From Brasilonema angustatum HA4187-MV1 (GTDB taxonomy: Bacteria; Cyanobacteriota; Cyanobacteriia; Cyanobacteriales; Nostocaceae), in NCBI GenBank assembly GCA_019359695.1, contig JAHHGV010000012.1:1-64000 (forward strand): a DNA stretch of 64,000 bases. Direction: 5' to 3'. How positions within the stretch are numbered: the first letter of the stretch is position 1; the number at the start of each line of letters is the position of its first letter. This document shows positions 32,875 to 40,930 of this stretch, piece after piece. Position numbers and translations under genes: made by a program. Under the pieces are notes generated by a model. It was not told the origin of the DNA, ran no database searches, and saw nothing but the letters and a program-made list of their open reading frames with translations.

Positions 32875-34935
32875 CTATTTTCGTATAGGCTCCATCCGAG
32901 AAAAATGTTCCATCAGCTTTCGATGTATAAACAAGTAAGTACCCCCAGCCCGATGCAAAAAGATGTGTTCTACAGCACAATCCAAAAATCGAGAACAATT
33001 CCAGGGAATAATACCTTGACTAAAAAATACTAACCGTAAGGTGAAATGTCGTATACAAGCCTTACCCGCTTCATTCACCAACACACCCAGCCCGCCAAAG
33101 CCCACCAAAATAATTGGTAAAGCTATCAACTTACAGGTATTGTTCATATCTATCAGCGGAAACACTAGTTCACCTAATAGTGCCATTATCAGTCCAAAAC
33201 TTAAGCCAACCCAACCTGCATTTAGTGCTGATCTCCAGATTCCCTGATTTGGAACCGTTCTAGTTTCGATCTCCGAACCAATCAATCCAAAACTCACACC
33301 CAAAACCAAACCAAACACCAACCCCCAAACCAATCCCAACAATATTCCTTCCCAACTTAAATATTTCGTTAGCCACGAACATAACCCCGAAGCTACTGCA
33401 CCAATCACCGCCCCTATAGATCCTCTGATTAGCGTATGTTTGCTCACCAGACTCTTTGTGAAGGTAGTCAAAGAGACTTCAAACGTCTCAATTGTCTTAA
33501 TTTCTCCTTTCCCAACCGCTAGATTCAACGCACCAATCGCAGCACCAAGCAATCCCAGCACTAAACCCCATGTTAATCCATCTCCCCAATTCCAGATCAA
33601 GCCACTCTTACAACTTAATCCCCCGCTTAAGCCACCCGTAAGTCCAAACACCAACCCACCAGTTAAGCTACCGATCAGTACAAGTCCAATCCGATAAAGG
33701 AAAGCTTTCTTACGCTGCTCTAACCAGTTAGGCTGCATACGCTCAATTAGAAAAGTTGTTTGAGATTCTCGACACATTTGCTGGGCTAATTGGACTAACC
33801 AGTGCATCATTTTTGCTTTTGGGTATCGCCTGCTGCACCGACTCCGACGCTGAAACATCTGTTGAATGTAAGCATTAAAAAGATGTCGGCGGCTTTCCTC
33901 CATTGAGCCAGCAAGAGGTATATCCTCAGGTGCTGTATTCTGATACGCCACACTCATCACACTCAGCATCAGAGGAGATCGGGCTAACTCTTGCAACGTC
34001 TGATCGTTCTGCAACAAGACTTTTAATGTGTTCAATTGATCGCCCGCTCGCTTCAAATATAAACTCACCTGCTCAGGCGTTAATGACTGGAGACAAATTG
34101 CTGTTTGTACTTGCAGGCGGGTAGAAAGCACTTCGTAGTCTTGGCAACGGCTACAGACCACTATCTCCGTCTGTCCATAATCTTGCATGAACTGATTGAG
34201 GGACTCGATGCATGCTTCCCGGCACTTTGCATTCACCTCATCCAACCCATCCAATAACAGCAACAATTGTTGATCTGCAACCCAAGCTTTCGCCAAACCT
34301 TTAGAAACTTGATACTTACTGTTCAATTCCTCAGTTAACCAGATTGAGATGGGTTTCTGCTTCAGTACCCAAGAAGACAGGTTCAGCACAACCGGAATTG
34401 GTTGGCTCATATCCTGTTCGATACAGGCAATCAAATCCTTTGCTAGCCTCAGCAAAGTAATGGTTTTTCCCGCTCCCGGTTCTCCCAGAATGAGTAAGGT
34501 TCGCCCCTCTCCCATTTGATGGAACACCTCAGCAACATTTTTAGTTTCCAGTAGGCATCGTTTAGATGCTTCCGGGATCTCCTGAAAATGCTGAAACGAA
34601 TCTTTTAGCGCATCTAAACGTTCTTCCAGACCCAACTCAATCAAAACCTTGGCATGGAGGGACTTTTCCAAAACATCCTGAACCCAATACTTTTTAACCT
34701 TATTGAGTAAGACCTTCCGAAAGCGATAATCTTTCTGAGTGAAAGGCTTTACAGTGCTGATGGGTAATTGCTTCAACTTCTTGGGAATGCGATCGTAAAC
34801 GGTCATGTTAAAAACCTGCACATCCTTTCCCTGAATAGCGTTGAAGACATTACTATCTCCCTGCACCTGCACATCCCCCAGCGATTGCTCCTGGCTAGAC
34901 GGCTGCTCCCCCAAGTCATTCTGGTTCTGGTTCAT
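32875..34935 (-). CDS. Membrane NACHT NTPase, paired with CHAT protease
   Basis: A 686-aa NACHT-family STAND NTPase. A short N-terminal region (about 19-43) carries LGDVQVQGDSNVFNAIQGK, then NACHT with P-loop GEPGAGKT (151-158), Walker B LLLLLDGLDEV and the SRCQDYEVL sensor. The C-terminal third has many glycine-rich hydrophobic helices (GGLVFGLTGG, GLVFGLVLGVSFGLIG), then FIHRKLMEHF, a common ending in cyanobacterial NACHT proteins. So it likely acts at the membrane. Its ATG overlaps the CHAT gene stop by 4 nt, and the motif near the N-terminus matches one in that CHAT protein. Confidence 0.9.
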   Translation of the reverse strand: MNQNQNDLGEQPSSQEQSLGDVQVQGDSNVFNAIQGKDVQVFNMTVYDRIPKKLKQLPISTVKPFTQKDYRFRKVLLNKVKKYWVQDVLEKSLHAKVLIELGLEERLDALKDSFQHFQEIPEASKRCLLETKNVAEVFHQMGEGRTLLILGEPGAGKTITLLRLAKDLIACIEQDMSQPIPVVLNLSSWVLKQKPISIWLTEELNSKYQVSKGLAKAWVADQQLLLLLDGLDEVNAKCREACIESLNQFMQDYGQTEIVVCSRCQDYEVLSTRLQVQTAICLQSLTPEQVSLYLKRAGDQLNTLKVLLQNDQTLQELARSPLMLSVMSVAYQNTAPEDIPLAGSMEESRRHLFNAYIQQMFQRRSRCSRRYPKAKMMHWLVQLAQQMCRESQTTFLIERMQPNWLEQRKKAFLYRIGLVLIGSLTGGLVFGLTGGLSGGLSCKSGLIWNWGDGLTWGLVLGLLGAAIGALNLAVGKGEIKTIETFEVSLTTFTKSLVSKHTLIRGSIGAVIGAVASGLCSWLTKYLSWEGILLGLVWGLVFGLVLGVSFGLIGSEIETRTVPNQGIWRSALNAGWVGLSFGLIMALLGELVFPLIDMNNTCKLIALPIILVGFGGLGVLVNEAGKACIRHFTLRLVFFSQGIIPWNCSRFLDCAVEHIFLHRAGGTYLFIHRKLMEHFSRMEPIRK

Positions 34936-35984
34936 AACAAACCGTCCCAGACTTTTGCCACAAGGTCTGCCACTTGCGTCACCAGAGCCGCCAACGTTAA
35001 TACCCCACTCAGCCCTTGCTTTAGGGCCATCACCACCTCACTCACAAAGTTTTTGTCCGGCTTTGGCTTTTGTAATTCTTCCTGGAGCATGCCGATCTTT
35101 GACTCTGTGTCCTTCTTGGCGAACGAGCTCAGCGCATCCGTTGCCGAAACCTCCTTTTTTAGTTTCACTAATAATGCCAATGCCGCTTCCAGATCAGAAT
35201 TGCCGCCACGACTGTGAGTACTAGTTTGGCTCAAGTTGACATTGCCTCTTGCCTGAATCGCGTTAAAGGGGTTATTGCTACCGCTAATTGTCACATTGCC
35301 GATCGCTTGGGATTGGCGCGATCGCGCTGGCGGTTTTGCACTCGCCGCCGAAACACGCTCTGGTTGTAACGACTGACTCACCATTTGAGCCCCAGACAAA
35401 CGGGCACCACGGCGCTTTCGATTTTTCAGCACGGGCGTTGAGTACTCTGAACTACCTTCTAATGCGATCGCACTGCAACCAATTTTGTACGCTTCCTCAT
35501 AGGGACTGCCAGCACCCAAGGCATCATAAAATCCTTCCGCAAACTGGACGGCTGACTTGTCTGCGATCGGCTGATTCATCCCAATCACACAATCCACGAA
35601 CTGGTGAATTGCCGTTGCCTGAATCTCTGAGTAGCAGGCATTGAGCAAGACACACTCAATGTCACCCGTCTCAAAGATGCCGAATAATCCTGCCAGAGCT
35701 TCTGTACTCACAAGCTGCACTCTGCCAGCATCATTTTCCAGAACCAATCCCTGCTCTCCGGTGCCATGCCCCGAAAAGTGGACAATTTGCGCTTTGTGAT
35801 CCAGCAATGCCCGCCGCAGATCTGTTGTCCGGACTGCCAGTTTCGCAGTGATTTGGAAGCGAACACGGTAGTGCGATCGTTGTAAAGCTTCCTCAATCCG
35901 CCGCACTTCCCCATCCAAACGCAACGGGTCTGAACCTGTATTACTGGGATTCGCAGTCAAAATGAGAATTTTGATCGGATTCAT
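34932..35984 (-). CDS. CHAT-domain protease with C-terminal adaptor motif
   Basis: A 350-aa caspase-like protease: IKILILTANPSNTGSDPLRL start, catalytic His73 (IVHFSGHGTGEQ) and Cys117 (LLNACYSE). After a variable basic linker comes residues 228-251 with IGNVTISGSNNPFNAIQARG, matching the NACHT motif in spacing and FNAIQ core, and then a helical tail ending QGLSGVLTLAALVTQVADL, a possible membrane-inserting helix. ATG 35984 (MNPIKILIL) is preferred over 36056, since upstream residues look unrelated. It is first in the unit with the NACHT gene, so the two are probably an effector and its activator. Confidence 0.88.
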   Translation of the reverse strand: MNPIKILILTANPSNTGSDPLRLDGEVRRIEEALQRSHYRVRFQITAKLAVRTTDLRRALLDHKAQIVHFSGHGTGEQGLVLENDAGRVQLVSTEALAGLFGIFETGDIECVLLNACYSEIQATAIHQFVDCVIGMNQPIADKSAVQFAEGFYDALGAGSPYEEAYKIGCSAIALEGSSEYSTPVLKNRKRRGARLSGAQMVSQSLQPERVSAASAKPPARSRQSQAIGNVTISGSNNPFNAIQARGNVNLSQTSTHSRGGNSDLEAALALLVKLKKEVSATDALSSFAKKDTESKIGMLQEELQKPKPDKNFVSEVVMALKQGLSGVLTLAALVTQVADLVAKVWDGLL

Positions 35985-36043
35985 AAAGCACGTACCCTGG
36001 TATCGTTGTGTTGCAAAAAGTAGGGCTAGTACCGCAAGGCGGA

Positions 36044-36523
36044 AGTCAAAAGTCAAAAGTCAAAAGTCAAAAGTATTATGGGATGGGCTTTTTAGGGATT
36101 TTAAATGGTTGCCCTATTTACGCCGCGCTGTACTAGTCTGGTAGAAATGAGGTTGTGCCAATAATCTTGTCTTAAACTTAGTTCGTTAATGAACTCCAAA
36201 GAACCGTTTGAATGGCGTCATTTTTAATCCAAGATTATCCTCCTATGTGTAAAGTGCGGTAAAACCAGTTTTTTCTTTCCAATCCTTAAATAGATTTCAC
36301 TAAAATCAACTTATGCACTTTCAGTAAACCAAAAAGTTTTTCCCTAGAGGCTAATTGCCGAATATTTTGTAGCATAATATACTTTTTTTGCCAAAAATTT
36401 TTTACCACTTGACATAGTATATATGTAAAATTACTTATGCTCAACTGGTTGGAAATTCTTGCATTTTGCACAAATCAAAATACATCAGATGAGCTTACCC
36501 TGCAAAACTCGCCCTTACTTGTT
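36044..36523. other. Intergenic region with AGTCAAA tandem repeat
   Basis: Positions 36044-36074 contain four copies of AGTCAAA. The remaining roughly 450 bp, up to the alpha/beta hydrolase stop, is AT-rich and without a protein-like frame. It should hold the promoter for the CHAT-NACHT unit at its left end. Confidence 0.65.
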
Positions 36524-37486
36524 CTATCTGCCTCTGGCAGTTTGCAAAAACTCCACATATTTTGAAGCTGCCTCATCTGCATTTTCTATCAGCACTAGAT
36601 GTCCTGCTTTGGGCAACTGGATCACTCTTGCACCAGTAATACACTCTTGCAGTCGATTAGCCCCACTAATGTCGTAAATCTTGTCCTCCTCGCCCCAAAT
36701 AGTGAATGTGGGAAGTTGAGTTGGTACACCCTGACAGAGAATGTGATCATAGAGATTTACAATATCCCAAACCTGCTGGTAATGTTGGTTGCGAGTAATG
36801 TAATCGTTGACTTTCTCTGCGATGACAGAATCAGGAATCGTAGGAGGAGTGAAGAAAAGCAGGCTGATCTCCAGAGCAAACTGTTCTTTAGTAATTGGAA
36901 TAAAGGGGTTGATGCCGAGTAAGATTGCTTCTTTGAAACTGTTTGCCCAATCAACAATGCCCAACGGTGAACCGATAAAGGCGACGCTACGTACCTGGTT
37001 TGGGTAACGTTGAGCATACAGGTGAGCGATCGCTCCTCCCATCGAGCTACCCGCTAGATCAAAAGACTTAATCCCCAATTTCTCCATCAACTCATGTAGG
37101 AGTGTTGTTTGGTTCTCCAGAGCATAGTCCCTCAAAGTAAAACCGTTACTGTTGCCATAGCCCGGTAAATCTGGGGCGATCGCCCGATAGCCCACAAGAG
37201 ACAGCCGACACATCATGGTGTTCCACTGCTCCTTGTCGGCAAATAAACCATGCAACAGTAGAATCGAGCGCCCGTTTCCCACCTGGCTGTAGGACAGTGT
37301 ACCGTTGCCGATCTGTGCAGTAAGACTTGCGATCGCGCAGCTTGAGGCAGGCGTTGCGCGATTCACAAACACATAGCCTATTGATCCGCTTAGTACCAGA
37401 ATGACGATAAATAGTTGAATGATTAACTTTCTCATGGGTTGATGCTCTAAAATGGCTGGTGTAAGGGACTTTAGCACAACTTCCAT
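36524..37486 (-). CDS. Membrane-anchored alpha/beta hydrolase
   Basis: A 320-aa (or 303-aa from ATG 37435) hydrolase. An N-terminal signal anchor LIIQLFIVILVLSGSIGYVF is followed by the alpha/beta core: oxyanion LLLHGLFADKEQW, GYRAIAPDLPGYGNS, nucleophile Ser in DLAGSSMGGAIAHL, acid in WGEEDKIYD, and His in LPKAGHLVLIEN, so the triad is complete. Family resembles esterases/haloperoxidases; substrate unknown. It would sit in the membrane facing the periplasm. Confidence 0.88.
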   Translation of the reverse strand: MEVVLKSLTPAILEHQPMRKLIIQLFIVILVLSGSIGYVFVNRATPASSCAIASLTAQIGNGTLSYSQVGNGRSILLLHGLFADKEQWNTMMCRLSLVGYRAIAPDLPGYGNSNGFTLRDYALENQTTLLHELMEKLGIKSFDLAGSSMGGAIAHLYAQRYPNQVRSVAFIGSPLGIVDWANSFKEAILLGINPFIPITKEQFALEISLLFFTPPTIPDSVIAEKVNDYITRNQHYQQVWDIVNLYDHILCQGVPTQLPTFTIWGEEDKIYDISGANRLQECITGARVIQLPKAGHLVLIENADEAASKYVEFLQTARGR

Positions 37487-37608
37487 CTGGTAAAACTTGA
37501 GGGTTAATCAACAGTTATTGATTTCCTCACAATTGCTAACAATTGCTCATCTTTAAGTTTGTTAGCAAATGTTAGTAAAAAAGGAACGGAGTCTTACCCA
37601 CACAAGCT

Positions 37609-38055
37609 ATGAACCAAACGTTATTCCATCTTGCCTTTCCCGTCACAGACATTGCCCAGACAAAAGCATATTATGTTGAAGGCTTAGGCTGCACTCCTGG
37701 ACGGGAAAACCGCAACGCCCTAATTCTCAATCTCTACGGTCATCAACTGGTAGCTCATATTACAAAAGAACCGCTTACACCCCAACGTGGGATATACCCA
37801 AGACACTTTGGGCTAATTTTTACTTTAGAACATGATTGGGAGAACTTACTCGCAAGGGCGCAACAGCGACAACTCCTTTTTAAAGAAGAACCCAAACACC
37901 GCTTTGTTGGTTCTGCCTTAGAACATCGCACTTTCTTTTTAGAAGACCCTTTTTACAACTTAATGGAGTTAAAGTATTACCGTTATCCTGAAGCAATTTT
38001 TGGCAGTGCTGAGTATACGCAAATTGGCGATAGTGCCTTGCGCGGCTCCCTTTAG
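37609..38055 (+). CDS. VOC-family (glyoxalase-like) protein
   Basis: A 148-aa vicinal-oxygen-chelate protein. Strand-helix pattern: MNQTLFHLAFPVTDIAQTKAYYVEGLG, then HQLVAHITK, YPRHFGLIFT and FLEDPFYNLMELKYY near the C-terminus with the metal Glu. His7 and Glu are plausible ligands, His from PRHFG also. The last residues SALRGSL are read from the repeat DNA that follows (GCGCGGCTCCCTTTAGG). Function in the cell is unknown; such proteins include lyases and dioxygenases. Confidence 0.86.
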   Translation: MNQTLFHLAFPVTDIAQTKAYYVEGLGCTPGRENRNALILNLYGHQLVAHITKEPLTPQRGIYPRHFGLIFTLEHDWENLLARAQQRQLLFKEEPKHRFVGSALEHRTFFLEDPFYNLMELKYYRYPEAIFGSAEYTQIGDSALRGSL

Positions 38056-38066
38056 GAGCATCGCCT

Positions 38067-38768
38067 TTAAGGCTTAATATATTTTTTTAGCAGATTGTCC
38101 ACAGACAGAATACTTTCCAGCACTGGGTTGTGTCTTTTGAATTTTGAATTTTGAATCTTGAATTCTGAATTTTGAATTGTCAACGCCTCCGCCACCGCCG
38201 CCAGACTTCCGGAATCGCTCAGCATCCAGGAGTGATTCAAAACTGGTACTATCACTTCGCGTCCCACAGGCATTTGCGAACTACTCGCAGGGACAATCAT
38301 CAAATCATAAGGTGTCCAGATAGAGGTAAAATCAATCTGTCTTAACATCTCAACATCTTGATTCAAATCTTGCAACAGAACACTATCAGGACGCATTTGA
38401 ATGCAACCAACACCTTGGCGACAGTAGGCAATCCAAGTGCCATGATGAGGTGATGAGATGGTAACAAACCGCTGCACGCGGTTGATTCCTCCCAGTCGTT
38501 GGACGTAATAGCGGCTAACAACACCCCCCATGCTGAAACCTACTAAATCCAAGGGTTGTTCTGGTTCAAAAGTCGCATCAATATAATCAGCCACTTGCTG
38601 AGCTAAGGTGTCAAGACCAATATTGCCATTATTTGGCACTAAATCTAGGTCATACACCGTCCAACCTCTCTGGTTCAAGTACGGAATCATATTGTCGAAA
38701 ACTCGACCTGTATCAAAAATACCGTGTACCAATAGCACTGGATTTCGCTGTTTTTTGACGTTATTCAT
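38067..38768 (-). CDS. Lipase/esterase, alpha/beta fold, with repeat-encoded tail insert
   Basis: A 233-aa lipase-type hydrolase: PVLLVHGIFDTGRVFDNM, nucleophile Ser in DLVGFSMGGVVSRYYVQRL, SSPHHGTW, and late LNHSWML for His. Similar proteins are triacylglycerol lipases or acyltransferase-like enzymes. Residues about 197-210 (IQNSEFKIQNSKFK) are encoded by AATTCAAAATTC-type tandem repeat DNA at 38135-38178, inserted before a short normal ending. The C-terminus extends in frame, so activity may be retained. It converges with the VOC gene, 11 bp away. Confidence 0.88.
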   Translation of the reverse strand: MNNVKKQRNPVLLVHGIFDTGRVFDNMIPYLNQRGWTVYDLDLVPNNGNIGLDTLAQQVADYIDATFEPEQPLDLVGFSMGGVVSRYYVQRLGGINRVQRFVTISSPHHGTWIAYCRQGVGCIQMRPDSVLLQDLNQDVEMLRQIDFTSIWTPYDLMIVPASSSQMPVGREVIVPVLNHSWMLSDSGSLAAVAEALTIQNSEFKIQNSKFKRHNPVLESILSVDNLLKKYIKP

Positions 38769-39235
38769 TTACTAAATAATGTTAAGTCCTATCTTTTTCT
38801 AATTTAGTCGAGTATAATCACCGTTTGCAAAAAAGCTATGACAGTCTCCGTATTGGTTTGAAGGGAACGCTTAACAGGGAACGCTTAACAGGAAACAGGG
38901 AACAGGGTGTTTCAAGAGTTGATACGCATATCTGAGAGTTCAAGTTAAGTTTTTTGAAGCAGAGTCTCAAAAAATTGCCTCAAGTTACAGTAAAATTTAA
39001 TAATTAAGTCTGACTGTTTATTTGGTGGCGAGTGCCTGAAAGTAAAGAGTGAAAAGCACTAGCCCTGTTCACCTACAGCCAGTTTGTTATGAAAAAACCT
39101 ATGAAGGCTGTCACCGTAACTGGTTGTACAGGCGAGTGGGTAAGTCAAGAATATCTTGAGAAAAATTAAAAATATTCCGTGATTTTCAATCGGATTACGG
39201 TCACATTCCAAGTATAAGAGGCAGGAGAATTTGTA
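38769..39235. other. Intergenic region with 14-bp tandem repeats
   Basis: Positions about 38863-38907 hold copies of GGGAACGCTTAACA, also found at 40800-40830 and (complement) 42241-42290. The following 300 bp contains possible short stems but no gene; a 27-codon frame from 39089 is unsupported. It is the promoter region of the repeat protein at 39236. Confidence 0.6.
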
Positions 39236-39925
39236 ATGATCGGTTTTATCAAAAATTTAATCAATGGGATTGTGAATTTCTTTAGTGGGCTTTTCAGTGG
39301 AAAGAAGAACGGCGGCTACTACCTCGAACTCGATGAAGCCGCCGAAGCAACCAAAGAAGCACTATCGAAAGCTCAGGAAGCCGTTGGATCAGTAGTCTCT
39401 AAAGCTCAAGAAGCCGTTGAACCAGTCACATCCAAAGCTCAAGAAGCAGTTGGATCAGTAGTCTCGAAAGCTCAAGAAGCCGTTGAACCACTCACATCCA
39501 AGCCTCAAGGAACGGTTAAACTAGGCGGACCCAAAGCCCAAGAAGCCGTTAAACCACCCGCACCCAAGCCTCAAGAAGCCGTTAAACCACCCGCACCCAA
39601 GCCTCAAGAAGCCGTTAAACCAGGCGGATCCAAGGCTAAGAAAACGCCTAAGCCTGCCCCAAAACAAGCAGACACAAACAATGGAACAAAAGATGCTGCT
39701 GCTAAGGGAAGACCTAATGTTCAGTTAACACAGGGTGCAGTTGCTGCTAAGCCTGAGCCTGTGAACTCACAAAAAGCCAAAGCAATAATTCAAAAGGAGC
39801 CAGCTGAAACGACTTTTGCACCAAAATATCTTGCTGTACCTAATACTAGCAATGGTCGTCGTCGTCCCGGTGCGAACATGAGTTCTTTTTTAGACATGGC
39901 AAATCAAGTGAAAACCTCTAAGTAG
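39236..39925 (+). CDS. Repeat-rich protein with amphipathic N-terminal helix
   Basis: A 229-aa protein of unknown function. It begins MIGFIKNLINGIVNFFSGLF, an amphipathic helix likely to lie on a membrane, then YYLELDEAAEATKEAL, and a tract of about nine repeats of the KAQEAV type: first 12-residue KAQEAVGSVVS / KAQEAVEPVTS, then KPQEAVKPPAP. The later repeats are Pro/Lys-rich and nearly identical in DNA. A conserved ending FAPKYLAVPNTSNGRRRPG and FLDMANQVKTS closes it. Similar membrane-helix proteins occur widely in cyanobacteria; the role might be thylakoid or cell-envelope related. Confidence 0.85.
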   Translation: MIGFIKNLINGIVNFFSGLFSGKKNGGYYLELDEAAEATKEALSKAQEAVGSVVSKAQEAVEPVTSKAQEAVGSVVSKAQEAVEPLTSKPQGTVKLGGPKAQEAVKPPAPKPQEAVKPPAPKPQEAVKPGGSKAKKTPKPAPKQADTNNGTKDAAAKGRPNVQLTQGAVAAKPEPVNSQKAKAIIQKEPAETTFAPKYLAVPNTSNGRRRPGANMSSFLDMANQVKTSK

Positions 39926-40058
39926 CCTTTGGATTTTTTTTAGGGTGGGCGTTGCTCACCCTACTATTAATTGATAAGATTTATAAAAAAGTAACTATTT
40001 ATATATAAAAGTATTCAGTATTAGATCTAAAGCTGTCCCCGCAAAAGATATACTATTT

Positions 40059-40793
40059 TCAGTTTGCGCAATTGAATGCCACCGATTCTAACTGTGCAGC
40101 CACAACAGATAAGGCAACAATTGGGGCTGTGACTGCTCGCAAGATGCGACGTCCGAGGGAAACAGGTTGAAATCCAGCGTCAATAGCATACTTCAATTCT
40201 TTATCTGTCCATCCTCCCTCTGGTCCAGTGGCAATGATAATCTCAGATGTTGTAGAAACTTGATTGATTGCCTCTGTTAAATGAGGATAACTGCCACGAG
40301 CCTCACAAATGTAACAGTAATTTGCTGTCCCTGTGGCAAGACTAGCACTAAAAGAAATAGGTTCTAATATTGTAGGCACAAAAGAACGCTCTGATTGCTC
40401 AGCAGCTTCTTGTGCAATGCGCAGCCAGCGTTGGAGTTTTTGAGGACTCGGATCAAGTAAAGTGCGATCGCTCACAACCGGGGCAATAACCGCGACTCCC
40501 AACTCAGTACAACACCGCACCACATCATCAAATCCATTTCCTTTGGGCAAGGCTACCATCAACGTTATGGATATGGGTAACTCCGTTTCCACCGTTAGCG
40601 ACTCTAAAATTTGTGCTTTTTCTCCTTCCAACTGCGCCAACCACCATTTCCCCTTGCCATTTATTGCAATAAAGCGATCGCCCTCGCGCAAGCGCAAAAC
40701 ACGTTCCAGATAATGTTGTTGCTCTTTCGTCAGCAATATTTGTTCTTGTTGAAGTTGGGATGGTGCTATTGCGATTCGTTGCAGTTGTGACAT
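40059..40793 (-). CDS. rsmE: 16S rRNA (uracil-1498-N3)-methyltransferase RsmE
   Basis: A 244-aa SPOUT methyltransferase modifying U1498 of 16S rRNA. N-terminal PUA-like domain (LTKEQQHYLERVLRLREGDR), then the knot with VALPKGNGFDDVVRCCTELGV, RWLRIAQEAAEQSERSFVPT, IIIATGPEGGWTDKEL and LGRRILRAVTAPIVAL, which bind SAM. Length and all family blocks are as expected. No partners nearby. Confidence 0.95.
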   Translation of the reverse strand: MSQLQRIAIAPSQLQQEQILLTKEQQHYLERVLRLREGDRFIAINGKGKWWLAQLEGEKAQILESLTVETELPISITLMVALPKGNGFDDVVRCCTELGVAVIAPVVSDRTLLDPSPQKLQRWLRIAQEAAEQSERSFVPTILEPISFSASLATGTANYCYICEARGSYPHLTEAINQVSTTSEIIIATGPEGGWTDKELKYAIDAGFQPVSLGRRILRAVTAPIVALSVVAAQLESVAFNCAN

Positions 40794-40799
40794 GATATC

Positions 40800-40925
40800 A
40801 ACAGGGAACGCTTAACAGGGAACAGTAAACAGTGAACAAGGGGTGGACAAGTCCGTTTCCTACCTGATAACTGGTAACTGATAACTGATAACTGATAACT
40901 GATAACTGATAACTGATAACTGAAT
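40800..40925. repeat. Tandem heptamer repeats between rsmE and pilC
   Basis: Positions 40803-40835 carry GGGAACGCTTAACAGGGAAC-type 14-mers and 40864-40923 about eight copies of CTGATAA. They fill the short gap between rsmE and pilC and contribute no gene. Confidence 0.85.
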
Positions 40926-40930
40926 AACTA

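Noticed and set aside
36459-36677. Plus frame overlapping the hydrolase end
   Set aside because: Shadow of the minus-strand alpha/beta hydrolase gene.
39089-39169. 27-codon plus frame MKKPMKAVTVTG
   Set aside because: Too short and without a Shine-Dalgarno; could be part of a leader.
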